Shown: positions 31,601-42,739 of the stretch, piece by piece
Position numbering within the stretch: the first letter of the stretch is position 1
Layout: each line of letters opens with the position of its first letter
NCBI GenBank assembly: GCA_030734395.1
Contig: JAUZTG010000016.1
Span: forward strand, 496,001 to 560,000
Direction: 5' to 3'
Source: Sarocladium kiliense
Lineage: Eukaryota; Ascomycota; Sordariomycetes; Hypocreales; Sarocladiaceae
Length of the DNA: 64,000 nucleotides
Notes under the pieces: generated by a model
The model's database searches: none
What the model saw: the letters and a program-made list of their open reading frames with translations, nothing else
What the model was told of the DNA's origin: nothing
Made by a program: the position numbers and the translations under genes

Positions 31601-33628
31601 ATGGGTGTCGGTCGCCGTATGAAGAAGCAGGGCCCGCCTGAGGCCCTGTCTGAGGAGCACTTCGCAAAGCTCAAGAGGAAGGCTGGTCTGCCTGTCGATA
31701 CGCCGACGGAAGTTCGAGACAAGAAGAAGAGGAAGACGGCTCCTGCGCAGAAGAAGGATGTCGCACCGCCGGCGAAGAAGTCTGCAATGAAGAAGACGAA
31801 TGGATCATCAAAACCTGCGCAGGCTGCTACCCCTGCCGCAAAGGCCAATGGCAAGACCAATGGCAAGACCAACGGCAAGACTAAGCCCAAGAAGACCATC
31901 CAGGCGCTCGAGGATCTCTCCGACGACGAGATGGGCGATGAGTTCGATGTGGAGGACCTCGAAGACGACGATGAGAATGTACCAGTTCTCGGCGACGACT
32001 TCCTTGGCTCAGATTCTGACTCGGATGTCTACGACTCTGACGAAGGTGCCGGCCACAGCAAAGCCATGTTCTCCGAAGACGAAGACGATTCCGACGCCGA
32101 GGAGAAGCTCACAGCCGCCAACATTGAAGGTCTTTCAAGAAAGCTCGACCGTCAGCTCGCAGAGGAGGCTGCTGAGGCGGAGGCTGAGTTGAAGGAGAGT
32201 CAGTTGCAGACCAACATCCACGGTGACAAGCCCAAAATCGTCGATGATGGGGAGGACAGCGATGACGAGCTGGCCGACAAGACTAATGCGCTCCTTGCAC
32301 CCGATTTGCAACTCTTGAGAAACCGTATTACAGAGAACATCCGTGTTCTTGACGACTTTGCCAAGCTGGCCGAGGAGGGTCGCTCCCGAGCGGAGTACAC
32401 CGCGCAACTCCTCAAGGATGTCTGCGCTTACTACGGGTACTCCGAGTACCTCGCCGAGAAACTCTACAACCTGTTCACTCCCCGCGAGGCCTTCGCTTTC
32501 TTCGAGGCTAACGAAACTGCGAGGCCCGTCGTCATCCGCACCAACACCCTCCGCACACATCGTCGTGATCTCGCGCAGGCTCTCATCAACCGTGGCGTCA
32601 CCCTTGAGCCTGTTGGCAAGTGGTCCAAGGTCGGACTCCAGGTCTTCGAGAGCAGCGTTCCCCTGGGTGCCACACCCGAGTACCTCGCCGGACACTACAT
32701 TCTTCAGGCTGCTAGCTCTTTCCTGCCCTGTATGGCGCTTGATCCGCAGGAGAATGAGCGTGTGTTGGATATGGCTGCCGCTCCTGGTGGTAAAACTACA
32801 TACATGGCTGCGATGATGAAGAACACTGGTTTCATCATGGCGAACGATCCTAACCGCGCTCGTGCGAAGGGTCTGATCGGTAACATCCACCGTCTTGGCG
32901 CTCGCAATGTCATTGTCTCGAACCACGACGCCCGCGACTTCCCTAAGCCTATGGGTGGCTTCGACCGCGTCCTTCTCGATGCTCCTTGCTCTGGTACCGG
33001 TGTCATCGCCAAGGATCCCTCTGTCAAGACCAACAAAACCGAGCTCGACTTCATGCAACTCCCCCACATCCAGAAGCAGCTTCTCCTCGCCGCCATCGAC
33101 TCCGTTAACCACGCCAGCAAGACCGGCGGCTACATCGTCTACTCCACCTGTTCCGTGACCGTCGAAGAGAACGAGCAAGTCGTCCAGTACGCCCTCAGCA
33201 GACGACCAAACGTTAAGCTCGTCGAGACCGGTCTCGCCTTCGGCAAGGAAGGTTTCACCAGCTTCATGGGCAAGAAATTCGATCCCAAGATGAAGATGAC
33301 CCGACGATACTATCCTCACGCCTACAACGTCGACGGCTTCTTCGTCGCAAAGTTCCAGAAGATCGGTCCCTCAACCGAGAAGACCACCTCCGGCGACAAG
33401 GAAGCCGCTGGTCGCGAGAAGGCCGAGGCTGAGGAGGAGGTTATTGACAAGACACCCATTTTGGACGAGGAAGAAGAGAAGAAGAAGAAGAAGCAGGATG
33501 ATGAGTTCGGTGGATGGGATGAGGACGAGGATCAGGAGTACATCGAGAAGGCCAAGAGGAATGCCATGCGCAGGAGAGGTCTGGATCCCAAGAGTAATAA
33601 GAAGGCGGCGAAGAAGGGTGGATCATGA
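31601..33628 (+). CDS. NOP2: 25S rRNA cytosine-C5 methyltransferase Nop2
   Basis: Nucleolar Nop2/NSUN1-family enzyme that makes m5C in the large-subunit rRNA and is needed for 60S assembly. Single exon, 675 residues. The ATG beginning MGVGRRMKKQGPPE was chosen because this is the conserved fungal Nop2 N-terminus; the frame is open 42 codons further upstream. The N-terminal third is basic/acidic low complexity with a three-fold NGKT repeat. The catalytic part has RTNTLRTHRRDL, the SAM-site DMAAAPGGKTTYMAA, LLDAPCSGTGVIAKDP and the catalytic-Cys motif YSTCSV. The C-terminal tail is Lys/Glu-rich. No odd features. Divergent from Get5. Confidence 0.97.
   Translation: MGVGRRMKKQGPPEALSEEHFAKLKRKAGLPVDTPTEVRDKKKRKTAPAQKKDVAPPAKKSAMKKTNGSSKPAQAATPAAKANGKTNGKTNGKTKPKKTIQALEDLSDDEMGDEFDVEDLEDDDENVPVLGDDFLGSDSDSDVYDSDEGAGHSKAMFSEDEDDSDAEEKLTAANIEGLSRKLDRQLAEEAAEAEAELKESQLQTNIHGDKPKIVDDGEDSDDELADKTNALLAPDLQLLRNRITENIRVLDDFAKLAEEGRSRAEYTAQLLKDVCAYYGYSEYLAEKLYNLFTPREAFAFFEANETARPVVIRTNTLRTHRRDLAQALINRGVTLEPVGKWSKVGLQVFESSVPLGATPEYLAGHYILQAASSFLPCMALDPQENERVLDMAAAPGGKTTYMAAMMKNTGFIMANDPNRARAKGLIGNIHRLGARNVIVSNHDARDFPKPMGGFDRVLLDAPCSGTGVIAKDPSVKTNKTELDFMQLPHIQKQLLLAAIDSVNHASKTGGYIVYSTCSVTVEENEQVVQYALSRRPNVKLVETGLAFGKEGFTSFMGKKFDPKMKMTRRYYPHAYNVDGFFVAKFQKIGPSTEKTTSGDKEAAGREKAEAEEEVIDKTPILDEEEEKKKKKQDDEFGGWDEDEDQEYIEKAKRNAMRRRGLDPKSNKKAAKKGGS
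31847..31882 (+). repeat. 12-bp tandem repeat in NOP2
   Basis: Three head-to-tail copies of a 12-base unit (AATGGCAAGACC; the third has two changes) encode NGKT three times in the N-terminal low-complexity part of Nop2. Such in-frame repeats are prone to length variation between strains. Confidence 0.85.
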
Positions 33629-34408
33629 GTTTAGGATGAAGGGGACTTCATCTCTTGATTTCCTGTATGTAGCTTTCGTTCGACAAGAGGCGCTGGTCCT
33701 GGTGACGACGAAGGGCGGGCATGTATCGGAGTATAGGAGTCTGAACGGGTTTTTTTCTCAGGGCTAAAAAAGTCGTTACAATGGAACTCGTACACATATA
33801 GCCACCTCGATTCGTCATACATGTGCATCAACGCAATTACTAGTACGCTCAGTTTGCGAAAGTGTCAAGTCAAGTCGCAAAATGCTTCGTCTCAAAATTC
33901 CAGCACGAGTGCCGCCTTTGGTCCCTATCCCCCTTCTATTGTAGGAACAAACGCCATGAAGTTTTGCAAACAGTCAACACCAGCTCAAGTTTCTCTTTTC
34001 TCCCTCTTCGGCGACGGACACCTAAGCCTCTTCCTCCTCCGCTCCACCGAGAAACCATACCATGCAGGAGAAATAAGCAATACAAGTCGTCATAAACCAT
34101 CGTAAAAATTTCAGTCATTCCCTTCGTGACAGCCGTGGAGGTCCGTCCACCACTGAATGGTAGCCTGGCTGAAGCAGGCGTTCCATTTCCATGCTGCTTT
34201 GCAAAAAGTTCGCCATTCGCTGGCATGCATTTGCTTTTTGTATCCTGGCGAGTGTTGTGATGCAGGCGCTATTGGTCGTAATCATGAGAGTATTACATGT
34301 ATATCCAGGTTTATAATGTCCAGGTGTGTGATGAAGGTAATGCCATAGACCGCAAATGTGGTAGCGTAGAAGCGGTCATGGTCAGAATGGGTGGGTTGGT
34401 AAGTTGAT
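33629..34408. other. Convergent 3' region, Nop2 / Byr4
   Basis: Tail-to-tail spacer between Nop2 (plus) and the Byr4-type gene (minus). No gene is supported; open frames are short and without domains. Confidence 0.5.
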
Positions 34409-37400
34409 TTACATCGCGGTGAGATCGTCGAACTGGGACACCAGCTCACGAATGGTCCACCGCCAGGCCTCACGGTCTCTTGGAGTGCGGCTCGTCCACT
34501 TCTCACACTTCTTGCGCCAGCGATCTTCTTCTTCGCGCTGTCTCCTCACAAACTCGGGGCCGACGTCGAACTCTTCGCCGACAAGCCACTCATCCTTGAT
34601 GTCGCTGACTCTACCGTGGCCGCCTTCGTCTTGCGCACCGGCGGCATCGTCCAGATCAGGAATGTCCTTGAATACATCTTCCTCGTCGTCCAAAGCGTTG
34701 AAGCCGTCGAGGGGATCGCTGACATCAGAGGCGCCGGCGTTGCTCTGAGGGCCCAGCTTGAGCCAGCACATGGCTTGAGGGTCGAAGACCATGCCGCCGA
34801 CAACTTGGACACCCTTAGTGGCACTGATGTTGGTGATCAGCGCTGGGCGAGGTGTTTGGACCTCCTTGTTCTGTGCAAAATGAGCTGGGACAGAAGCGGT
34901 AGAGGGAGTTGAAGCAGCTTCGAAGACGTTTAGTGCGTTCTCGTTGCCCTCCCACCGGAAAGTATCCGCATTGTAGAACATGCCATTGACCACTATGTGA
35001 GGGTTAGATATGCCGGGAGAATTGAATAAAGGAGCAAACGTACCTTTCGACTCTTTTCCAGCATTGAGGTTGGAAATGAGATGTGGCTTGAGCTGAGGAG
35101 GGCGTTTCGCAGATTTCCTCGAACGAATAGATCCCTGAGGAAGCTGGGGCGGAGGAGTTGCGAGGTTCGCACGTGATGTTATTTGCACGTTGCGCTGCGC
35201 AGTGATCTGAGCCAAAGGCCCCGTTGTGGGAGGGCGATTCGCCAACGAAGTCTCTCGCGCTCGGCGGCTCGCGGCGGTATCGCGAGCGAAGTGAGGCGTA
35301 TAGCCAGGCTTTGCGGGCGAAGCAGGCGCAGATGGTGTGGGCGTGTTTGTCCGATCGGGCAGCACATTCTGGTAGAGTTTATTCCGAAGCGCCGTCTTGG
35401 GCCCGCTCAGAAGAGGCTGCTTCAGGAATCGCGTTTCAGTCTCTCGCGACGTTGGAAGATCATCGAAAGCGTCAAGCTCATGGCCGTCGCCGAACTGCTT
35501 TCGCGTCCGGGGCTTGCTCAGGCGTTCCCAGGTATCAGCAGCGACACGTGACTTGCCAGGACTAGGAGAGCGCACAGTCGATCTCGAGAAAGTACGGGAG
35601 GTAGGGCGGAGATCGATTGAGTTGTCAGAATCATGTCGTCGGAAGTGGCGGAGCGTCCGGGGTTGAGTTGACGTCGTGGATACGCCAGCAGGCGTGAAGG
35701 TGTTCCGCTTGCCATACGGGCTTTCTCCAATGGCCGTAGTGCGCTGGCGTTCCACTGGAGTACGGGGTCGCAGTGCGGAAGGAGGCCGGTCAGCATCTCC
35801 GCTGGACCCTGGGCGGCCACTTGACGTCGGACGGCCACTTGAACCAGGGCGTGTTGATCGCTGGAAGGGCTTCGTTGGTGGATTCAGAGCTCGAATAGCA
35901 GGCAGTGATCGTTTCTGCTTAAGAAGCTGTGCACTAGTCGTTGTTGGTTCATTCCGTAGGGAGGTTGTCGATGTTTTGGTGCCGATTTCCCTCCTGCGGG
36001 GGGTGGATGGCCCAAAGGATGATGTAGATGAAGGCGTAGTAGGTGTGGGAATGCTCGTAACGGAGGACTGAGCGGAGTGTCCTCCAAGGCGGGATGCTGG
36101 GCGTCGGACGCGCTGCACAATGGGACCTCCACTTTCGGAGACTGGTTCGAGAGAAGTTGAGTGAGAGCGCTCGTGGCTCAGCCGGGGTATTCTAGTGTTG
36201 GACGTTGTCTTGTTGGTGAATGTGAGTGATACGGCAGTCTTTGGTCGTGCCGGGCTGGCTGGGCGGGCCTCTTTAACCTTGATGTTGCGGTGTAGTGTGA
36301 GCTTGCCGGCATCGAAAGCCTCTCCATCACCAATATCGAGGCCATCCAGGAAGTCGGGATGATCCGCCTCAGCAGACGGTGACTTCTTTGGTTTCGAGGT
36401 TGGCTCAATTCGCCGTTCAGGAGACTTGCTGGGTCTGCGCTGTTGCAATCTTTCGCGGAAGTTAACAGGGCCAGCGGGAAGTACAAGTCCATCAAAGGTC
36501 TCATCCTCGCTCTCGGCAGTGAGGGTACTCGAAACACTGGGGCTCAGAGCCGACGCAGAAGAGCTTCTCTTAGACCTTCCGTCACGCCAGGTACCGCCAT
36601 ATCGGGTGCCCAAGCTTCCCTCGCCCCAGTCCAGATCATCAGACTGTGAGGAGGGTGTCTTCGGGATGTCCCTCTTCGTCGACAGCTTGAGTTTTCCATC
36701 GGAAGGAAGTTCGAGGTCATTCTCAAAGTCATCTTCAGTGGGAGTATCTGTCTTGGTCTTCTCGACCTTTTGTGGTGTTGGAGGGGTGATAAACGAGACA
36801 GGTTGCACAGTGCGCTTCTTTGGAGGCTTGATGGTGCCACCACCGTCACCGAAGAAATCATCGTCATCATCGTCGTCCTTGAACTTGTCCAAGTTGATCG
36901 CCGAGGATAGGGCACTGGTCGCAGATTGAGCTGAGGCCCTGCGGTCGTCTTGAACGATCACAGGAGACTTCATGGTCTTGACAGGGCTGCCGTGGGCGGA
37001 AGACCCGGCACTGACCTGACGAAGACTCTCTGGAAAGTTGGCCTGGTCCTGAGTCTTTATCTTGAGGCCCTGGTTCCCATCCGGCAGTTCGAGGTCGTTC
37101 TCCCAGTCTTCTTGGATGATCTTGCGGATTTTGCGTCCTCCAAGACGCTTGATAGTACCGCCCATCAAGGCTGACGATGGCACATTGCTCGGCAAGGGAA
37201 TGCCAGCAGTTTGTGCAGCGGCAATGGCATCCATGGTTGACTCCTCGTCATCACCTGGAAGGTGATACTGTTGCTCGTCCTCACCATTCCATGATTCCAG
37301 CTCTGATCTTAGGGAAAGATGCGAGGATGTCGAGTCCCGCCGCCCAGATGGGGCATTCGTGGCATTCGTCGCCGTAGATACCCTTCGGAAATCCAGGTCA

Positions 37401-37486
37401 TCGCCGTCAACCAAGAAGTCGTCATCGTCCCAATTCTCTATCTCCTCCTCCACGGGCTCCCGTGGCTTTAGGCGGAAAGTTTGCAT
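34409..37486 (-). CDS. BFA1: Byr4/Bfa1-type mitotic exit (SIN/MEN) regulator
   Basis: Predicted scaffold half of the two-part GAP (with Cdc16/Bub2) that holds the Spg1/Tem1 GTPase inactive at spindle pole bodies and so delays septation. Exons are 37486-35044 and 34992-34409, giving 1,008 residues. The N-terminus is acidic (EEEIENWDDDDF). The centre has ENDLELP repeats (ENDLELPDGN, ENDLELPSDG) plus related DGLVLP and DGLDIGDG units, as in Byr4. The C-terminal core holds RWEGNENAL, MCWLKL and GPEFVRRQREEEDRW. The 51-bp intron contains no stop, so an unspliced reading adds 17 residues. Its GTACGT donor, TCTAAC branch and ATAG acceptor support removal. An ATG at 37573 would add 29 residues; the internal one fits better. 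Confidence 0.85.
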   Translation of the reverse strand: MQTFRLKPREPVEEEIENWDDDDFLVDGDDLDFRRVSTATNATNAPSGRRDSTSSHLSLRSELESWNGEDEQQYHLPGDDEESTMDAIAAAQTAGIPLPSNVPSSALMGGTIKRLGGRKIRKIIQEDWENDLELPDGNQGLKIKTQDQANFPESLRQVSAGSSAHGSPVKTMKSPVIVQDDRRASAQSATSALSSAINLDKFKDDDDDDDFFGDGGGTIKPPKKRTVQPVSFITPPTPQKVEKTKTDTPTEDDFENDLELPSDGKLKLSTKRDIPKTPSSQSDDLDWGEGSLGTRYGGTWRDGRSKRSSSASALSPSVSSTLTAESEDETFDGLVLPAGPVNFRERLQQRRPSKSPERRIEPTSKPKKSPSAEADHPDFLDGLDIGDGEAFDAGKLTLHRNIKVKEARPASPARPKTAVSLTFTNKTTSNTRIPRLSHERSHSTSLEPVSESGGPIVQRVRRPASRLGGHSAQSSVTSIPTPTTPSSTSSFGPSTPRRREIGTKTSTTSLRNEPTTTSAQLLKQKRSLPAIRALNPPTKPFQRSTRPGSSGRPTSSGRPGSSGDADRPPSALRPRTPVERQRTTAIGESPYGKRNTFTPAGVSTTSTQPRTLRHFRRHDSDNSIDLRPTSRTFSRSTVRSPSPGKSRVAADTWERLSKPRTRKQFGDGHELDAFDDLPTSRETETRFLKQPLLSGPKTALRNKLYQNVLPDRTNTPTPSAPASPAKPGYTPHFARDTAASRRARETSLANRPPTTGPLAQITAQRNVQITSRANLATPPPQLPQGSIRSRKSAKRPPQLKPHLISNLNAGKESKGTFAPLFNSPGISNPHIVVNGMFYNADTFRWEGNENALNVFEAASTPSTASVPAHFAQNKEVQTPRPALITNISATKGVQVVGGMVFDPQAMCWLKLGPQSNAGASDVSDPLDGFNALDDEEDVFKDIPDLDDAAGAQDEGGHGRVSDIKDEWLVGEEFDVGPEFVRRQREEEDRWRKKCEKWTSRTPRDREAWRWTIRELVSQFDDLTAM

Positions 37487-39245
37487 TCTTGTTTTCGTGT
37501 GTCGTACGTAGCAGGTACTCGTTATGTTTGGCGAAGCGGCTCCAGAAAGTCGTGGAGCGTGGTGGTGAGGCAATGCTCAATTGATCCGGTTCATCGTCGA
37601 TACGTGTTTCCCCGTAGTTGCAACCGCATAGCCAGTGTTTCTACGTCTGCAGTTGTTCCAAAATAGTACCAGGAGCACGTGTGTCCGCGGTCGGTCTCCG
37701 TAAGCTTTGGGTGGTTGAAATCAATACCAACTCTTGAGGTCGAAGCGTGAGTAGGTTGAGGCAAGTCGCGCAAGCTGGGTGAGATCAGAACAGGCGTCGT
37801 AGCGTGAGAAGGTGCTATATCAAAACTCATCAAACCCGCGCAAGCAGGTGACGTGATATGCGCAAATCAGGGTTTGGCTGAGTAGTAGGGAGGGCGGTCG
37901 AGAAAAGCGGTCGGCCTGGGAGGTTTTTGGTGGATTTGAAAGCGGGATGTAGATGGTTGGCGAGGTGGTGCGGAGTCTCGACGATGGAATGAAAAGGCTG
38001 GGGGTGGGTAAAGGGCCGTCGTGGTGAGCAGAGGTGGCTGGCAAGAGGTGCTGGGGATGTCTCACAGGGGAGCGGGAGCAGCGCCACAGCGTATTTGCAG
38101 GTGGTCCGACGGCACAAAGGGCGCTGTGACCGCCTGGTCTGGGCGAGCCAGGGTAAGTCTGGGAGGGGCAGTAGTATCACGTGACTGATTTTGTAGCTGT
38201 TCATTGGCTGGCCGCGACCGTGAAGCGGGTCGTTACTCACGCGACAAACTCGCGTCACAGGCAAGGATCATGTTGCTTCAACTCCAAGGCATAAAACCTG
38301 GATCAAGAATTGTTGAGGGGAAAAAATCAGGATTTTCTGCAGCCCAATGTCAGCAAATACTGCAGATCATATTGGTTTCCATAAGTCTTTATTTCCAGCA
38401 TCATGCGTCCCTACGAACTTGCACCCTTCACTTCAGGATGATCGTCAGGGTCTGCCACAAGTGGTGGAACGCGTCTAGGTTGTCCTCTGGGCCGGTTGCT
38501 GTTCGCTAACAGCTCTGCCTCCTCTACGGGACTGCTCTGCACATCCTCCAGCAGTGACTATTCGGCTTCATTTTCTGGAGTATTGCAGTAACTGTTTCGC
38601 CCCATATACTCCTCGGCATCTTATCCTCTATTCCATGATTGAGTCTTCATGGGGTAGTCGACTTCGAACAGCCACCACTGCCAATGTCCAGCCTGGGCTG
38701 TGAACGCTAGGGCTCAGTTGTAGCGGGGCACGCGTCGCCGTGAACGAGGCTGTAGTTGCCTGGCTGATGTACCAGCTTCATAGTGCACGGTGTTGTTTAT
38801 GATTCCCCATGAGATTCCTTAAATTCAACGGATGCCTAATTTCGCTGCCGTTGTGCATGCAATCTGGCGAAATATTTAAGCCAGCTCTCTGGAAGTCTTC
38901 TCAAAACTGCTACATGCCGTTTTAGGTGCTTCGGGACCGTTGCCGTGGCCAACCCGGGACTCCCCATTCCAGCTCCAACGTAAAGGCCCACCCTTGCCCT
39001 GCGCAACAATCTACATGCGTAGCGTCATTCATAACTTTCTGGCCACCGGGAAGACTGACCAGCATAATCTCAGATTGAAACCAGATTCCAGCTGATCTTG
39101 GATAATCTTCAGAGCCGACCCACTACCGGCCGGTACACGCCACGAACGGGGCCTCAACCCATTCGAACACTCAACCTCGACGGGTGTTTCACTTTGACTA
39201 AGATCCTCGGCATCAATCTATGCAGCAGCCAGCTTGAGACGCAAG
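37487..39245. promoter_or_regulatory. Large divergent intergenic region, Byr4 / XRCC4
   Basis: A 1.76-kb spacer between two genes read away from each other. No gene is supported. A perfect TCACGTGA octamer sits at 38177-38184. The minus strand just upstream of Byr4 (about 37850-38080) is CT-rich. Confidence 0.45.
38177..38184. promoter_or_regulatory. Palindromic TCACGTGA (E-box) octamer
   Basis: Second perfect copy in the window of the octamer at 12755, here between the Byr4-type and XRCC4-type genes. A possible bHLH-factor site; motif evidence only. Confidence 0.35.
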
Positions 39246-40393
39246 ATGACGGCCCCGTTCAAGGTGCTCAAGTTTCCGTGCAGCGATGGAAGCCAGGTAC
39301 TAGTTCAAGCAACATCAAAAGGGAGCAAACCACTGGACCTCAAGCTCGTGGGCACTGAAGGCAGTGCCGCATATCGCGTAACTTGTAAGCTACCTTCTGC
39401 GACCATGCATGATGTAGTCATGGATACTAAGAGTAATTTCCTTGCCTACAGTGAAACATGATCGTATCACATCGCTAAGGGTCAAGAATTGTCCGGTATC
39501 AGAGTCTGAATGGGAGGAAATCTTGGAGGCACTCTTCCAGCTTCGTCCGCCTCCGGACATTCAAGCATCTGCCTCCGTCGAGCCCGATACGTCAATAGTT
39601 CTCACAGTCCGTAAGATTATTCAGGGCACTACCGTAAGTTCTCCACACTCTCTTCGTGTCAAAGAAGTCGTATTGATGGATGCAGCATCGGCTTGGGTCC
39701 ATCACCTTGAATTACACGGAGAGCGAAGAAATTGGTCTTTTCGATTGGTGTGTCGCTGCTGTTGATGCTGCTTTGGAGGGTAGAACTCTCTCGTCTGAAG
39801 TCGAAAGCCAGAAAGAGGCATTGCAAGTGGATGTCAAGGACTACAAACGCCAACTTGATGAACTTATCCAAGCGAAGAACGATGATGAGACAGTGCTGCT
39901 CCAGAAGTTCCGGGATCTTCTCAACGAGAAGAAGCTGAAGATTCGAGAGCAGCAAAAGATCATCTCGACTGCCTCGTTCCCAGACGGTGGTCCAGAGTCC
40001 CCGGAACCTCAGGAATCACCACAGCCAGCTCGAAAACCAGCTGCATCGCGCGCAGGGAAAAGAAAGGCCGCGGCCAAGGACGCGCAGGATGGTGATGAGG
40101 CGCCAGATGCTGAAGAAATGGATGTCGACGATCATATCAAGATCGAGGCTGAAGATACGGATCCTGGAAACACGACAGAGGGGACAGCATCCACTGCCGG
40201 CGATGATGACAGTGAGGACGAGCAGCCACGCGCAGCATCAACTGCAAAGGAGGCATCACCACCACCTCCTTCAAAGCAGAAGGTGGACAAGCCACCGCCC
40301 CCAAGAAGTCTCCCGTTCAACCAAAAGAGGTCAGCCGCGAAAGCAGCTCCTAAAGCACAAAGCGAAACAGACTCTGGGGACGACGAATTGTGA
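39246..40393 (+). CDS. XRCC4: XRCC4/Lif1-type DNA ligase IV cofactor
   Basis: Predicted non-homologous end-joining factor that binds and stabilises DNA ligase IV. Exons are 39246-39384, 39452-39633 and 39686-40393, giving 342 residues, close to human XRCC4 (about 334). Residues about 1-140 form the head (VLKFPCSDGS, WEEILEALF, LNYTESEEIGLFDW). Next comes the coiled-coil stalk (DYKRQLDELIQAKNDDETVL, then FRDLLNEKKLKIREQQ). That last stretch matches the NEKK-K-IR-QQ pattern of XRCC4 stalks. The tail is disordered with acidic and basic blocks and an SLPFNQKR segment. The ATG is the first in frame; upstream codons are not ATG. It converges with the reductase gene, 50 bp apart. Head sequence is divergent, so assignment rests mainly on the stalk and length. 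Confidence 0.82.
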
Positions 40394-40443
40394 GATAATG
40401 ATGTGGTATTTCTGTCACAACCTTGGGAATTTAATGAATGAAT

Positions 40444-41587
40444 CTATCTCCTGTCGTCTGCTTCAAACTTGTTATTCCAGAACGCCCGATAGTGCTTCTC
40501 CCGGCCCAGCTTTGCGATTTCTTCCACCTCCCGAGGAGTCAGCTTGAACTTCGGGACTTTGTTCAAGTAGCGCTCCATGCGCAATTCGTTCGCACTTGTC
40601 GTGACAGCCACCAGGCCCTGATCGATGCACCACCTCAACCCAATCTCACCTTCCGATACGGCATACTTATCAGCCAGTTGCTTCCATATTCCGTCAACCG
40701 GTCCGCCTTGCGCCCTAACAATTGGCGTCAGTGGGCCGTAGCAAGATACGGCGATTTCGTGCTTGCGGTGGAAGTCGAGAAGGTCTCCGTGCTGCAGATA
40801 GGGGTGGAACTCGATCTGGTTAATGGCCGGCTTGATCTTCGCGGTCTTGAGGATTGTTTCGAGGTGCGTTTGGAGGAAGTTGGAGACGCCAATGGATTTC
40901 GCCTTGCCTGACTCCTTGATAGCCTCCATATCCGCCCACTTCTGCTGGAGCTCCTCAGGGCTGTCCGCAAAGAAGGGTGCGTGGATGAGATACAGATCTA
41001 CATAATCCAGACCAAGCTTCTTCAGAGACTCTTCAAAGGCCTCTTGAGTGTTGGCTTTGCGAGTGCCACTACACTTGGTCACGATGTAGAGTTGATCCCG
41101 GGGCACCTTAGAGTCCTTAATGGCAGCACCCATCTCCTTCTCATTCTCGTACACTTTTTGAACTTAGTAGAGTGCAGTGAGGATGGGACATTGATTACGT
41201 ACTCTCGGCACCATCAATGTGCCTGAAGCCAATCTTGATGGCCTTCTTTGCGACTTCAACGAGTTCTTTATCGTATGTTCCGTTACCTTTCCTGGCAGTC
41301 CCCAAACCCCAAGCTAGCTATCCACTTGTCAGTCAGAGCTCCGCGCCGGCTTTAGGAAGTGTCCTCCTACTTACCATGGGGATCTCATTCCCGTCGTTGA
41401 GCTTAAGCGAGGGGAGGTACGGGACCTGCTTGGGGCTGTATCCCGAAGCATCGGGTTTGAAGGCAGATGCAATGGAATGCATGGCAGCGGTATTGCTGGT
41501 TGGTTTCAGATGTTCAATCACACTGGTGGGTCCCAAAATGAGTGAATTCCGTAATTGAGGATGACGGAGCAAGGTTGAAGATGCCAT
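40444..41587 (-). CDS. Aldo-keto reductase (AKR3-like)
   Basis: NAD(P)H-dependent carbonyl reductase, TIM-barrel fold. Exons are 41587-41375, 41317-41203 and 41153-40444, giving 345 residues. The tetrad is visible: Asp106 and Tyr111 in HIDGAEMYENE, Lys136 in LYIVTKC and His167 in DLYLIHAPF. IGVSNF and INQIEFHPYLQ follow, as in the family, and VTTSANELRMERY fits the cofactor phosphate loop. The pattern resembles yeast alpha-keto amide/ester reductases; the true substrate is unknown. Intron 2 ends in an AAG acceptor and is only 49 bp. The start is uncertain. The ATG at 41587 gives a basic, possibly mitochondrial leader; the ATG at 41482 gives a typical 310-residue cytosolic enzyme. Confidence 0.88.
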
Positions 41588-42739
41588 CGGGTCACCAGTT
41601 CCGGTTGAGAATCCCCACGATCCGTAGTTGCCCGCCCACCTTTGATAACGCGGATCGACTACGGAAAGGCGCACGGCTATTCCGTCATTTCAGCCCCTCC
41701 CAGCAAGTAACTGCATCTGGCCATCCACGGTTTAGCCTGCACGCGGGACAGAGCTATGACAGGTAGTTCATTCTGTATTCAAGTTTTCCTATTTGTCAGC
41801 TGTAACATCACTTGTGTCGCTTCTCGCTTCATTGCTTGTGCGAGATCGGGCTTGTCCCCCGCATCAGTTATGGAGACATGGGCCATCTCTTGTCTATGAC
41901 GCCATACTCCGAAGACCTGCAACAGGGACGAGAGGTCCAATGTTCCCGTACGATAACGAAAGATCGAGGTCCATAGCAGCGGGTTTTTGGGTACTTGAAG
42001 ATGTGTTAATGGAGAGCGAGCTATGACTTACATGCAGGCGCTTTCGGATCGACCCGTGCATGGTAGACCCTCTAGTGCTGACAGATCAGACGAAGTTTCC
42101 ACCAGAACAGGCACATTCGCTAGGGATGCATCTGAGCCCAAGCCGCTCTTTGTCTCCGATATGTGCGATATTCCATGCTGCTTTGGAAGCTTAGTTGCAC
42201 CTTTACGTAACAAGCGGCTGCAACGAAAGCAACTGCACTTCGCCAGCTGTTACTCTAGAAAGAGAATCTCCCACACACGGACCCTCAATTCACACAACAG
42301 GATAGGGACTGTTTGGGATCAATCCAAGCCTTACGCGGTTGAAAATCCCATAAAGTTACCAGCGGCACATGGGTATCGTCAATTGATCGTCTCGAAAAGC
42401 AGGGTGGACATCCAAGTAGCAAATACAGGGTAGCTAAATGGGGAGATGGCGACTAGGCCAGGGCTTGATAGTTGTATATCGACTCAATATATGGAAGGGA
42501 AATCGGGCAAAAAACAGAGCTGCTAAGTGTTCCTTGAATCCTAGTGCGTTCTGCTGATACGTCGAGGAAATCTGCGGCCCTGGTGTTCCGGCCGGAGGGA
42601 GTTCGGCGGATGAGGATGGTGACTGTCGGGAAATTGTGGGACCTCGGTTCGCCGTCAACGTCCATGTATCGCCACAGGTACGAACTGCCAGACACAGCCA
42701 TGCCAAATTCTTTCATCTTCTCTTAGAAGCGACTCTGAC
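41588..42739. promoter_or_regulatory. Divergent intergenic region, reductase / SelO
   Basis: A 1.15-kb spacer between divergently read genes. Open frames on both strands are short, overlap and have no domain. No repeat or specific regulatory motif stands out. Confidence 0.45.

Noticed and set aside
32135..33319. 394-codon minus-strand open frame opposite NOP2
   Set aside because: Same codon-bias artefact; the Nop2 motifs on the plus strand account for the sequence.
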